Source: TC-15 sp034437275 (lineage in GTDB: Bacteria; Chloroflexota; Anaerolineae; Aggregatilineales; Aggregatilineaceae). From it: DNA of 14,897 nt. The notes below the pieces were generated by a model that made no database searches, had not been told where the DNA came from, and saw only the letters and a program-made list of their open reading frames with translations. The translations under genes were made by a program, and so were the position numbers. Below, piece after piece: positions 7,030-14,595 of the stretch (positions are counted from its first letter, which is position 1; each line of letters opens with the position of its first letter). The stretch spans positions 1 to 14,897 of the forward strand of contig DAOTUD010000116.1 of assembly GCA_034437275.1 (NCBI GenBank). The letters are read 5' to 3'.

Positions 7030-7110
7030 ACAATTATCTATGAGTGGGGAAGGCTCTGCCCGTGTGACAGCACGGGGGCGCGCTCATAATCTCAGGGAGC
7101 AAAAAGACTG

Positions 7111-8970
7111 ATGCCCGATCTCCAATATACTGGCTACATCTGGCCGCTGGTCTTCGCGGCGGCACTGTCGGCGGTGTTGGCCTATACGATCTGGCGACGA
7201 CGGCCCGGCGTGGGCATCCTGCCCTTCGTCGCGCTGCAAGTCTCGCTGGCCGTGTGGACGCTGGCCGATATGTGCTCGATTGTGCTGGTTGATTTCGACT
7301 ACAAACTGTTTTTCCAGAACTTTAGCTATATCGGCATTACCGGCGTTCCGGCGGCGTGGCTGCTGTTCACGCTGGAGTACACCGGGCGCAACCGCTGGCT
7401 GACGCGGCGCACCGTGCTGCTGCTGTTGATCGAACCGGCGCTGACCGTGCTTGCCGCCTACACCGACACCGTCCATCACCTGTTTCGCAGCGACATCGTC
7501 TACGAGACTGGCGGCAGCTTCGTCACGCTGGACGTCACCTTCGGCCCGTTGTTCTGGGTGCACGCCGTGTATTCCTATGTGCTGCTGGTCTACAGCGCCG
7601 GGCTGCTGGTGCAGGCCTTCATCCAATCGCCCCAGTTGTATCGCGGGCAGATCAGCACCCTGCTGATCGGCACGACTGCGCCCTGGATCACCAACGCGAT
7701 CTTCATCTTCGGCCTGCTGGAAAGCCCGATCGACATGACGCCGATGGGGTTCATCGTCACCGGGCTGGCGATGGCGTTCAGCATCGCGCGCTATCACCTG
7801 CTGGACATTGTGCCCGTCGCCCGCGCTACGCTGATCGAAAGCCTGAACGACGCGATGATGGTGCTCGACCGCGAACGCCGCATCGTCGACATCAACCCGG
7901 CAGGGCTGGCCCTGATCGGCGTTTCATCCGCGTCGGACGTTATCGGCCAGCAGGCACGCGACGTACTGACCGATTTCGCGGATTTTGTCGCGCGCTATGC
8001 CGACGTGCCCCGCGCGCGGGCCGAGATCGCGCTTGGCACCGGCGACGACCAGCGGCATTTCGTGCTGCGCATCTCGCCGCTGAAGGACCGCTTCGGCAAC
8101 CTGACCGGGCGTGTGTTTGTGCTGCACGAGATCACCGAACTCAAGCAGGCGTCCCAGCAGATCGAGGCCCAAAACGAGGCGCTGCGCCACACCAACCAGG
8201 AACTCGCCGCCGCGCGCGAAGCTGCCGAGGAAGCCAACCGCCTCAAGAGTGAATTCCTCGCCACCATGTCGCACGAACTGCGCACCCCGCTCAACTCCGT
8301 GATCGGCTATGCCGACCTGATGCTGTCCGGCCTGATGGGCGACCTGCCCGACAAGCAGACCGATTACGTCCAGCGCATCATGGGCAACGGCGAGCGCCTG
8401 CTGTCGCTGATCAACGATCTGCTCGACATCTCGCGCATCGAAGCCGGGCGGCTGGACCTCAGCCTGGCCCCGTTTGCGCCCCGCGCGCTGTTGACGACGG
8501 TGCAGAGCCAGATGCAGTCGCTCGCCGACCAGAAGCAGTTGACGCTGCGCACGCACACCGACCCGGCGCTGCCGCTGCAGTTGGTCGGCGACCAGAAGCG
8601 GCTGGAGCAAATCCTGGTCAACCTGATCGGGAATGCGCTGCGCTTCACGGAGCAGGGCACGGTCGAGGTCCACTTCGCGCAGGACGGCGACGCCACCTGG
8701 GCCATCCGCGTTACAGACACCGGGATCGGCATTCCGCCGCACGCCCTGGAATACATTTTCGACGAATTCCGGCAGGTCGATGGCTCGTTCAAGCGGGAAC
8801 ACGGCGGCACCGGCCTGGGGCTGTCGATTGTGCGCAAGCTGGCGGTGTTGATGGGCGGCGCGGTCGGGGTGGAAAGCACCGTCGGGCAGGGCAGTACCTT
8901 TACGGTGACGCTGCCGCTGGTCCTCCCCCAGCAACACGACCTCGCCCCGGTAGAGGAGCAGGCAGGATAA
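7111..8970 (+). CDS. 7TM-PAS hybrid-sensor-like histidine kinase
   Basis: A 619-aa membrane sensor kinase. Seven hydrophobic segments lie at about 9-28, 35-60, 70-92, 100-125, 146-170, 181-203 and 210-232, matching the N-terminal 7TM region of one histidine kinase class. A PAS domain lies at about 244-345 (LIESLNDAMMVLDRERRIVDINPAG), then a coiled coil (about 345-385). HisKA has the phosphoacceptor His388 in FLATMSHELRTPLNS. The ATPase domain has the N box (NLIGNALRFTEQG), G1 (DTGIGIP), the F region (FDEFRQVD) and G2 (GGTGLGLSIV). All catalytic motifs look intact. GGGAG (7095-7099) precedes the ATG. There is no fused receiver; two free receivers follow 7 bp downstream. The signal is unknown. 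Confidence 0.93.
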   Translation: MPDLQYTGYIWPLVFAAALSAVLAYTIWRRRPGVGILPFVALQVSLAVWTLADMCSIVLVDFDYKLFFQNFSYIGITGVPAAWLLFTLEYTGRNRWLTRRTVLLLLIEPALTVLAAYTDTVHHLFRSDIVYETGGSFVTLDVTFGPLFWVHAVYSYVLLVYSAGLLVQAFIQSPQLYRGQISTLLIGTTAPWITNAIFIFGLLESPIDMTPMGFIVTGLAMAFSIARYHLLDIVPVARATLIESLNDAMMVLDRERRIVDINPAGLALIGVSSASDVIGQQARDVLTDFADFVARYADVPRARAEIALGTGDDQRHFVLRISPLKDRFGNLTGRVFVLHEITELKQASQQIEAQNEALRHTNQELAAAREAAEEANRLKSEFLATMSHELRTPLNSVIGYADLMLSGLMGDLPDKQTDYVQRIMGNGERLLSLINDLLDISRIEAGRLDLSLAPFAPRALLTTVQSQMQSLADQKQLTLRTHTDPALPLQLVGDQKRLEQILVNLIGNALRFTEQGTVEVHFAQDGDATWAIRVTDTGIGIPPHALEYIFDEFRQVDGSFKREHGGTGLGLSIVRKLAVLMGGAVGVESTVGQGSTFTVTLPLVLPQQHDLAPVEEQAG

Positions 8971-8977
8971 AATACGT

Positions 8978-9436
8978 ATGACATTATCTGAAGATTTCTC
9001 GACATGGCGCGTGCTGGTGGTGGATGACGAACCGGATAACCTGGAACTGGTGGGCGATTTTCTCTCCTTTAGCGGAGCGACCGTGCTCCGTGCGGACAAC
9101 GGCCAGCAGGCATTGGAACTCTTCCAGGCCGAGCAGCCCAACATCGTGCTGCTGGACCTGGCCATGCCCGACATGGACGGCTGGGAAGTCCACCGCCGCC
9201 TGCGCGCCCAACTCGACGGGCACCCGGTGCCGGTGGTGGCGCTCACCGCGCTGGCCATGCCCGGCGACGCCAAACGTGTGCAGGACGAAGGCTTCGACGC
9301 CTACATCACCAAGCCGTTTAGGATCAGCGGGCTGCGCAATGCGTTGATCGCGTGTGTGCAGCGCCACCTCGCCAACCGGCAGCACGTCCCGGCGGCGGAC
9401 TCAGCCGACACAAAGGAGACAACGGACTCATCATGA
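8978..9436 (+). CDS. Single-domain response regulator (receiver) 1
   Basis: A 152-aa stand-alone receiver. Acidic residues Asp16-Asp17-Glu18, phosphoacceptor Asp60 (VLLDLAMPDMDGW), Thr90 (ALTAL) and Lys112 (ITKPF) are all present, so it should accept phosphate from the neighbouring kinase. After the receiver (to about 128) only a short polar tail remains, with no DNA-binding or enzymatic output. The start is 7 bp after the kinase stop, and its stop codon overlaps the next start in ATGA (9433-9436), which implies translational coupling. It resembles CheY/Spo0F-like relay proteins; the downstream target is not visible. Confidence 0.92.
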   Translation: MTLSEDFSTWRVLVVDDEPDNLELVGDFLSFSGATVLRADNGQQALELFQAEQPNIVLLDLAMPDMDGWEVHRRLRAQLDGHPVPVVALTALAMPGDAKRVQDEGFDAYITKPFRISGLRNALIACVQRHLANRQHVPAADSADTKETTDSS

Positions 9437-9810
9437 GCGATATGACAACCTGGACGGTGGTCCTGGTCGACGACGAACCCGACAGCCTGGACCTGGTACA
9501 CGATATCCTGACCCTGAACGGCGTCCGGGTCTACCGCGCCGCCAACGGGGCCGAGGGCCTGACCCTGCTGGAGTCGGTGGAGCCGACGCTGGTCGTGCTC
9601 GACCTCAACATGCCGGAGCCGGACGGCTGGGACATGCTGTACAGCATCCGCGCCGACCCGGCGCTGGCAGGCGTGCCGGTGGTGGCGATCACGGCCTACT
9701 ACTCGGACGCCGTCGAACAACAGGCCGCCGCCGCCGGCTTCGACGCCTTCTTTCCCAAACCGATCAAATCCGGCGACTTTATGCGCCACCTGCTCGCCTT
9801 GCTGAGCTAG
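9433..9810 (+). CDS. Single-domain response regulator (receiver) 2
   Basis: A 125-aa stand-alone receiver with Asp13-Asp14-Glu15, phosphoacceptor Asp57 (VVLDLNMPEPDGW), Thr87 (AITAY) and Lys109 (FPKPI). It is clearly paralogous to receiver 1, with the same VDDEPDxLxLV start and DGW after the phosphorylation site. This suggests a local duplication followed by divergence. I chose the ATG at 9433 because it overlaps the previous stop and starts the conserved domain; the same frame is open further upstream but is shadow. It has no output domain. With one kinase and two receivers, a phosphate sink or branched relay is possible. Confidence 0.92.
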   Translation: MSDMTTWTVVLVDDEPDSLDLVHDILTLNGVRVYRAANGAEGLTLLESVEPTLVVLDLNMPEPDGWDMLYSIRADPALAGVPVVAITAYYSDAVEQQAAAAGFDAFFPKPIKSGDFMRHLLALLS

Positions 9811-9838
9811 CCGCCGGATGGCCGACAGGAGAAAAATG

Positions 9839-11269
9839 ATGGCTCACCATTCGCTCCACGTGTTGACGCTGCTGCTGGTGCTGTTGGCGCTGGCTGCGCC
9901 CGCCGCCGCGCAGATCGTCCCAGCTGCGGACCCTCACGCCCCGGCGGCCCAGGCCCCCAGCGGCCAGCTTGCCTTCGCCTCCAACAGCGGCGATGACTGG
10001 GAACTCTTCCTGATCAACGCCGATGGCTCCGGACTGCGGCAGCTCACCTACAACAGCGACACGGACATGCGCCCGGTGTGGTCCCCGGACGGGACGCAGC
10101 TGGCGTACCAATCCGACCGCGACGGGGACCTCGATATCTACGTGATGGACGCCGACGGCTCCGGGCTGCGGCAGGTGACGTTCAACGACGCGATGGACGG
10201 GCATCCCGCCTGGTCACCGGACGGGACGCGCATCGCGTTCCAGTCCAACATAGACGGTGACTTCGATCTGTACACGGTCAACATCGACGGCACCGGGCTG
10301 CAGCAGGTGACGTTCAATACCGCCCAGGACCGCTTCCCGAGCTGGTCACCGGACAGCCGCCAGTTGGCATTCTATTCCGACATGGACGGTGACCGCGAGA
10401 TTTACATCGTCAACACGGACGGCACGAACATCCAGCAGGTGACCTTCAACGGGGCCGACGACCGCTACCCGGCGTGGTCCCCGGACGGCACGCGCATCGC
10501 GTTTGCGTCCGATATCGACGGCGACTTCGACCTGTACCTGACGAACGTCAGCGGTGGGGGCCTGTACCGGCTGACCAACACCACCACCATCGAGTGGGGG
10601 CCAAGCTGGTCGCCGGACGGAGCGTACATCGCGTTTTCGTCCGAGCGCGACGGCGATAACGAGATTTTCGTGATGAACAGCGACGGCAGAAACGCGCGGC
10701 AGCTCACCTTCAACAGCGCCCCGGACGAACTGCCCACCTGGCGACCGCAGCAGATCATCACGCCGCCGCCCTCGCCCACGCCGTTCACCACCGCCCCGCC
10801 CTCGTCGGGCCTGGACTACAGCCTGACGCCGCTGTATGGCTCGATGCGGCTGGCGTCCAACTTCGCGCCGGACCCGTTCATGCTGCCCGTCTACAGCGGC
10901 GGGGACGTAAATGTGTCGTTCTTGCAGGGCGTCGTGACCGACGGCTCGCAGGCGATGTGCACCGGCACCACCACGCCGCAGCCCTCGGCGCGCATCACCT
11001 GGAACGGGGACAGCACCGCGCCGCTGCTGGTGATCCTGGACATCGACGGGCCGGCGACGCTGGTCACCCGTGCCCCGGACGGTACGTGGAGCTGCCTGTC
11101 CTCCGGCACGACGCACGTCAGGTGCCTGACGACGGTGCTCAACAAGACCGGGCAGTATAACCTGTGGCTGGCCGACACGACCGGCTCCGACACAATCCCG
11201 ATCACGCTGGTCGCCACGCAGCAGCTCGGCAGCGATTACGCCGCCCTGTATAACGATCTGTGCCGGTGA
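9839..11269 (+). CDS. Secreted six-repeat TolB-type beta-propeller protein
   Basis: A 476-aa exported protein. A signal peptide spans about 1-25 (long Leu-rich core, then APAAAQ). Six PD40 repeats of about 43 residues follow (about 43-303), each with LAF/IAF-xS, a xxDGDxxxY/F loop, DGTGLQQVTFN-type strands and a WSPDG end, as expected for a six-bladed propeller. A Pro/Thr/Ser linker at about 308-323 leads to a C-terminal domain (324-476) with GGDVNVSFL, a few Cys and TWSC, reminiscent of other extracellular non-catalytic domains but not assignable. Starts at 9818, 9836 and 9839 are in frame; AGGAG at 9827-9831 gives the best spacing to 9839. It lies 28 bp after receiver 2 and is the last gene of that operon. 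No enzyme active site is seen; a binding or sensing role at the envelope is inferred. Confidence 0.87.
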   Translation: MAHHSLHVLTLLLVLLALAAPAAAQIVPAADPHAPAAQAPSGQLAFASNSGDDWELFLINADGSGLRQLTYNSDTDMRPVWSPDGTQLAYQSDRDGDLDIYVMDADGSGLRQVTFNDAMDGHPAWSPDGTRIAFQSNIDGDFDLYTVNIDGTGLQQVTFNTAQDRFPSWSPDSRQLAFYSDMDGDREIYIVNTDGTNIQQVTFNGADDRYPAWSPDGTRIAFASDIDGDFDLYLTNVSGGGLYRLTNTTTIEWGPSWSPDGAYIAFSSERDGDNEIFVMNSDGRNARQLTFNSAPDELPTWRPQQIITPPPSPTPFTTAPPSSGLDYSLTPLYGSMRLASNFAPDPFMLPVYSGGDVNVSFLQGVVTDGSQAMCTGTTTPQPSARITWNGDSTAPLLVILDIDGPATLVTRAPDGTWSCLSSGTTHVRCLTTVLNKTGQYNLWLADTTGSDTIPITLVATQQLGSDYAALYNDLCR

Positions 11270-11296
11270 GGGCGGGCGCGTGGCTCTGTCACAGGC

Positions 11297-11452
11297 TAGA
11301 GCGTGTTATGAACTTACGCAGGCTGTTTACAGTGGGTTTTTACCGTAAGTTTTACCCCTCCCTAAATCCCTCTCTGTAAACGGAGAGGGACTTGCGCCTC
11401 CCCCCTTTCTCCGCGTGCGGGGAAAGGGGTAAACCGTGCATATCAGCCTCTA
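11297..11452 (+). mobile_element. MITE-like element M1 containing repeat core R2
   Basis: A 156-bp element flanked by TA at both ends (11297-11298, 11451-11452), with terminal inverted repeats beginning GAGCGTGTTATGAAC on the left and, read inward from the right, GAGGCTGATATGCAC. The left 50 bases are almost identical to those of the element at 14596. The inner core (11351-11433) is a copy of the C/G-rich palindromic repeat but lacks a 14-bp stretch present in the other element. There is no coding capacity. It lies between the convergent propeller gene and the broken URO-D gene. A TA target duplication fits IS630/mariner-type or some IS5-type transposases acting in trans. Confidence 0.75.
11351..11433 (+). 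repeat. Palindromic C/G-rich repeat, core copy R2
   Basis: Bounded by TTTACCCC and GGGGTAAA, with the same TCCCTAAATCCCTC block as the other copies and a hairpin around the central GTAAAC. It is the shortest copy (83 bp) and has only two G-runs at its right end, so the four-run G-quadruplex motif is lost. Confidence 0.8.
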
Positions 11453-11466
11453 ACGCCTGCACACCC

Positions 11467-12123
11467 TCACCACGCACTGCTGCGCACCGCATCCCACAGC
11501 GCGCGAATGTTCGCCAGGGGGATGTCGGGCGTAAGCGTGTTGCTCGTGAAGAACACCAGCGACGCCTTATCCCGGCAGATGCGCAGCGCCCACGCCACTT
11601 CGGCGCGCACATCGTCCGGCGTGCCGTGCGGCAGCGTCCGGGTGACGGACACCGGCCCATAGATCAGCAGCGGGTCGCCGTCCTGCGTGCGTTTCTCGAC
11701 GATCCACTCCAGGTCCATCCCGCACTCACGCTGGAAGCCTTGCAGCCCGTGGATGCCCAGCGCCAGCACATCGTCCAGCAGCCGGGTGTAGTTGCCGTCA
11801 CAGTGCCACACGATCCTGGCCCCGGCCTCCAGCAGCGGCGCGAGCACATACTCGACGCGGGGGAAATACTCGCGGCGCAAAAACGCTGGGGACACCATCG
11901 GACCGCGCTGGTCGCACAAGTCCTCGCCGGTGAGGATCGCGCGCGGCAAAATCCCGTCGCGGATCGCCCGCGCCCCACGCAAAGGAATCGTCCCAATACT
12001 CGTCTTCCGTGCAGCCGGTCAACGTCTGGATGTGATTGGGCGCAGCCAGCCAGCCGCCCATGATCGGCGGGCGGTCGGGCCGTTGCAGATTAAAGGCGGT
12101 TTCCAGGCGCGTTCGCTTGTCCA
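11467..12123 (-). pseudogene. Uroporphyrinogen decarboxylase-like (URO-D) gene, deleted and frameshifted
   Basis: Two frames that belong together. The N-terminal part starts at 12123 (MDKRTRLETAFNLQRPDRPPIMGGW...) and runs to about 11985 (EDEYWDDSF). The C-terminal part is in another frame from about 11982 (RGARAIRDGILPRAIL...) to the stop at 11467. The second frame has the URO-D superfamily look, with ...IVWHCDGN..., LDDVLALGIHGLQGFQ and SNTLTPDIPLANIRALW at the end. Both parts total about 217 residues against about 340 usual for the family, so over 100 residues are missing around the frame break. Members also include cobamide-dependent methyltransferases, which this subfamily may resemble more than HemE. 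The frame break could be a sequencing error, but the missing length could not. Confidence 0.78.
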
Positions 12124-12206
12124 TCGTGTAGGCTTGCTCCCTGCATCGGCGGGTATGCAGTGAAGTGTAGACCAGCGACGCCGCCCGCGTCAACAGCCCC
12201 CCCCGT

Positions 12207-12701
12207 TCAGATGCCCAGTTCGCGGACCATCACCGCGCGCTTGAGCCGCCGGTGAGCGCGCAGGTAGGCCAGGTCGGCGCGGTTGTCGTAGCTGAGCTGG
12301 ATGTAGTAGTAGTTGACGTACTCCAGCAGCGCCATGAGCGCCAGCCCGCCGCCGATCACCCATTCGGCCCAGGAAGCATCCACCCCGGCCACGATCCGCG
12401 CCGCGAACAGCCCCGCCAGCGCCACCAGCGCCACACCAAACGCGATCTTGCTGGCGCGGAAGATGCGCCGCGTCGCCGGGTGATACAGCCGTGTCGATCC
12501 GCTGAGCGCCCAGCCCTTCAGGAACCAGAACGCCGCCCCAACGATCATGATCGCGCTCACCATGCCCAGCGCCAGCGTGCTGAACCAGCCCAGGCGATAG
12601 TGCAGGCTAAGGGTGTAGTAAAACAACGGGAAGATCACCGCCGCGTTGAGCAGCTCGAACGTCCACAGATCGCGCATACGCCGCTTGAGATGCTGCTTCA
12701 T
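12207..12701 (-). CDS. Four-helix membrane protein of unknown function
   Basis: A 164-aa integral membrane protein not recognised as a named family. Hydrophobic segments lie at about 14-36, 40-63, 84-107 and 112-133, after a basic N-terminus (MKQHLKRRMRD). A basic, Tyr-rich C-terminal tail (YVNYYYIQLSYDNR...AHRRLKRAVMVRELGI) is probably cytoplasmic. AAGGAG lies 4 nt before the ATG and a second GGAGG just upstream. The broken URO-D gene follows 83 bp downstream on the same strand, so the two may have been co-transcribed. Codon use and GC content match the neighbours. Function cannot be proposed. Confidence 0.78.
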   Translation of the reverse strand: MKQHLKRRMRDLWTFELLNAAVIFPLFYYTLSLHYRLGWFSTLALGMVSAIMIVGAAFWFLKGWALSGSTRLYHPATRRIFRASKIAFGVALVALAGLFAARIVAGVDASWAEWVIGGGLALMALLEYVNYYYIQLSYDNRADLAYLRAHRRLKRAVMVRELGI

Positions 12702-12853
12702 GATGCTCCTTTCCTCCGGTGTACATATACGTTATACGCACAAACGTGCCCGACGTGGCAGCACCCGCGCCGCGCGGCCAAAAAGGCCCACGAATAACCT
12801 GTTATGTCCAAAGCCAACAGAGCAACACGCCTGTCAGTTCGGCGGCTCATCGC
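12702..12853. other. Upstream region of the membrane-protein gene
   Basis: TATAAC on the minus strand (12736-12731) is a possible -10 for the membrane protein, with no convincing -35. A small GCAC-GTTT-GTGC dyad on that strand lies just upstream of it. I see no gene in this stretch. Confidence 0.3.
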
Positions 12854-12954
12854 TTACCCCTCCCTAAATCCCTCCCCGTAAACGGGGAGGGACTTTGATC
12901 GCGTGCCGATTTCCCCCTCTCCGCGCGCGGGGAGGGGGCCAGGGGGAGGGGTAA
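12854..12954 (+). repeat. Palindromic C/G-rich intergenic repeat, core copy R3
   Basis: A 101-bp copy of the same element as 2016-2118, in opposite orientation. Outer arms are TTACCCCTCCC (12854-12864) and GGGAGGGGTAA (12944-12954). An inner perfect hairpin is CCCTCCCCG-TAAA-CGGGGAGGG, and a second hairpin surrounds CCGCGCGCGG. Bases 12929-12951 hold four G-runs with loops A, CCA and A. It is the only copy between divergent genes and ends 43 bp before the lepB -35. Confidence 0.85.
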
Positions 12955-12997
12955 AGCCGGCACGACAACTCGTTCGTGGACCCCCGACCAAAAGCCG

Positions 12998-13026
12998 TTG
13001 CCACACGCCCCCCGCTGCGTTATAGT
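12998..13026 (+). promoter_or_regulatory. Promoter of the signal peptidase gene
   Basis: TTGCCA (12998-13003) and TATAGT (13021-13026) are separated by exactly 17 bp, about 55 bp upstream of the GTG start. It is the best sigma-70-type match in the right half. Confidence 0.65.
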
Positions 13027-13081
13027 GGGGGTCTGCGATCACGCATCGGATTCTATGACTGGGTAGAGTAAGCAGGCAACG

Positions 13082-13879
13082 GTGACCTTACAACAACAGA
13101 CAGTTTCATCCCATGCCCCGGCTGAACCTTCAACCGATGACATCCAGACCGCCGTGCAGCAGCCCCGGCTCCGGAAACAGCGTTCGTTCATCCGCGAGTT
13201 GATCGAAACCATCCTGCTGATCGCGGGGATCTACACCTTCGTGAACCTGGCGACGGCGCGCTTCGTGGTGGATGGCGACAGCATGTTGCCCAACTTCGAG
13301 ACCGACCAGTTCATCATCGTCAGCCGCCTGTCGTATATCATCGGCGAGCCGCAGCGCGGGGACGTGGTGGTCTTCCATTACCCGGAAAACCCGGACCGCG
13401 ACTTCATCAAGCGCGTGGTCGGGCTGCCGGGCGAGACGCTCAGCATTTTCGGCGGGCGCGTGTACGTCAACGGCAGGCTGCTCGACGAGCCGTACATCGA
13501 CCTGCCGTACCGCGAAACCTTCTGCACCGGGGTGCGTTACCCCGATAGCTGCACGTGGCTGCTGGGGCCGGATGAATATTTCGTGCTGGGCGACAACCGC
13601 AATCACAGCAAGGATTCGGAGGACTTCGGGCCGGTGGCGCGCGAGTACATCGTGGGCCGGGCGTTTGTGCGCTATTGGCCGGTCGCGGACTGGGGCATGA
13701 TCACGCACTGGTCGTTTGACAATCGCAACGGCGCGGTGCTGCCGACCATCACCCCGACCTTCACCCCCTCACCGTCGCCGACCATGACGCCGCAGCCCCC
13801 ACCCAGCGGGCCGCAGTCACCAGGCTTTACGCCCACGCCGACTTATTCCTATTCACCCGGTATGCCGGATTACCGGTAG
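13082..13879 (+). CDS. lepB: Signal peptidase I with Pro/Thr-rich tail
   Basis: A type I signal peptidase (265 aa) that removes signal peptides from exported proteins outside the cytoplasmic membrane. One membrane segment spans about 40-59 (LIETILLIAGIYTFVNLATA). The catalytic serine is Ser67 in DGDSMLPNF and the general-base lysine is Lys110 in FIKRVVGLPGE. The conserved GDNRNHSKDSEDFGPV block is present, so the Ser/Lys dyad is intact. After the peptidase fold (to about 228) comes an unusual low-complexity tail of about 37 residues rich in Pro, Thr and Ser, ending GMPDYR. The start is GTG at 13082 with only a weak AGG upstream; no ATG in frame precedes the membrane segment. The two secreted propellers and the small lipoprotein here are the kind of exported cargo such systems serve, although lipoproteins use LspA. 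Confidence 0.93.
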   Translation: MTLQQQTVSSHAPAEPSTDDIQTAVQQPRLRKQRSFIRELIETILLIAGIYTFVNLATARFVVDGDSMLPNFETDQFIIVSRLSYIIGEPQRGDVVVFHYPENPDRDFIKRVVGLPGETLSIFGGRVYVNGRLLDEPYIDLPYRETFCTGVRYPDSCTWLLGPDEYFVLGDNRNHSKDSEDFGPVAREYIVGRAFVRYWPVADWGMITHWSFDNRNGAVLPTITPTFTPSPSPTMTPQPPPSGPQSPGFTPTPTYSYSPGMPDYR

Positions 13880-13915
13880 TCGTGTGACTGACCGTTGGAC
13901 GTTGAATCTGTGAGC

Positions 13916-13966
13916 AAAGGAGGAAAGCGCCGGACCTCACCCCGCCGTGAGGGGGCGTGATATCTT
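13916..13966 (+). promoter_or_regulatory. Structured leader before the pyrophosphatase gene
   Basis: A perfect Shine-Dalgarno match, AAAGGAGG (13916-13923), lies 43 nt from the ATG with no usable start codon behind it. A stem CCTCAC (13935-13940) with GTGAGG (13947-13952) separates it from the start, and its 3' arm includes part of the only nearer purine run (GAGGGGG, 13949-13955). The hairpin could hide that site or bring the far one closer; this is inference. Confidence 0.35.
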
Positions 13967-14512
13967 ATGGCAGTGAATCTGTGGCACAATTTGCCCCCGG
14001 GACCCCACGTCCCCAAGAACGTGTACTGCATCGTGGAAATCCCGAAGGGCAGCCGGAACAAGTACGAGTACAGCAAAAAAGCCGGCGTGATCAAGCTCGA
14101 CCGGGTGCTCTACAGCCCGATGCACTACCCGAGCGACTACGGCCTGATCCCCCAGACGTATGCCGAAGACGGCGACCCGATGGACATCCTGGTGATGGTC
14201 AGCGAACCGACCTTCTCCGGCTGCGTGATCGAAGCGCGCCCGGTCGCCATCTTCCACATGACGGATCGCGGCGACCCGGACGACAAGGTGCTGGCCGTGC
14301 CCGCTACCGATCCCATGTTCGACGATTACCACGATATCGAGGATGTGCCCAAGCATTTCCTCAACGAGATCGCGCACTTCTTCCAGACCTACAAGCAGTT
14401 GCAGGGCATCCAGGTGACGCCCAAAGGCTGGGAAAACGCCGAGGTCGCGCGCGAGATCATCCTGCAATCGATCCAGCGTTACAAGGAAAAATTCCCACCG
14501 GAAATGGTGTGA
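13967..14512 (+). CDS. ppa: Inorganic pyrophosphatase, family I
   Basis: A soluble cytoplasmic family I pyrophosphatase (181 aa) that hydrolyses pyrophosphate to phosphate, pulling biosynthetic reactions forward. The substrate-site motif EIPKGSRNKYEY contains Glu24, Lys32 and Glu34. The signature DGDPMD carries metal-binding Asp68, Asp70 and Asp73, and MTDRGDPDDK supplies Asp100 and Asp105. YPSDYGLIPQTY and KVLAVP also match the family. Length is typical of the bacterial hexameric enzyme. It follows lepB by 87 bp on the same strand and may be co-transcribed, but the leader is unusual. A strong stem-loop follows the stop. Confidence 0.95.
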   Translation: MAVNLWHNLPPGPHVPKNVYCIVEIPKGSRNKYEYSKKAGVIKLDRVLYSPMHYPSDYGLIPQTYAEDGDPMDILVMVSEPTFSGCVIEARPVAIFHMTDRGDPDDKVLAVPATDPMFDDYHDIEDVPKHFLNEIAHFFQTYKQLQGIQVTPKGWENAEVAREIILQSIQRYKEKFPPEMV

Positions 14513-14551
14513 ACCAACCGCCCACCGCCTGACACAAGTGATACCCAAAAA

Positions 14552-14577
14552 CCGGGGTCGGATACAGTCCGGCCCCG
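14552..14577 (-). terminator. GC stem-loop between ppa and the right-edge gene
   Basis: CCGGGGTCGG (14552-14561) pairs with CCGGCCCCGG (14568-14577), 10 bp with one G-T wobble. Read on the minus strand it is followed by TTTTTGGG, so it better fits termination of leftward transcription; on the plus strand it has no T-tract after ppa. Confidence 0.55.
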
Positions 14578-14595
14578 GCGGCGTATGGCCGCGCC

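Noticed and set aside
7030..7110. A riboswitch in the kinase operon leader
   Set aside because: Only one 6-bp hairpin is evident and no conserved core of a known class (c-di-GMP, cobalamin, SAM, TPP) is seen.
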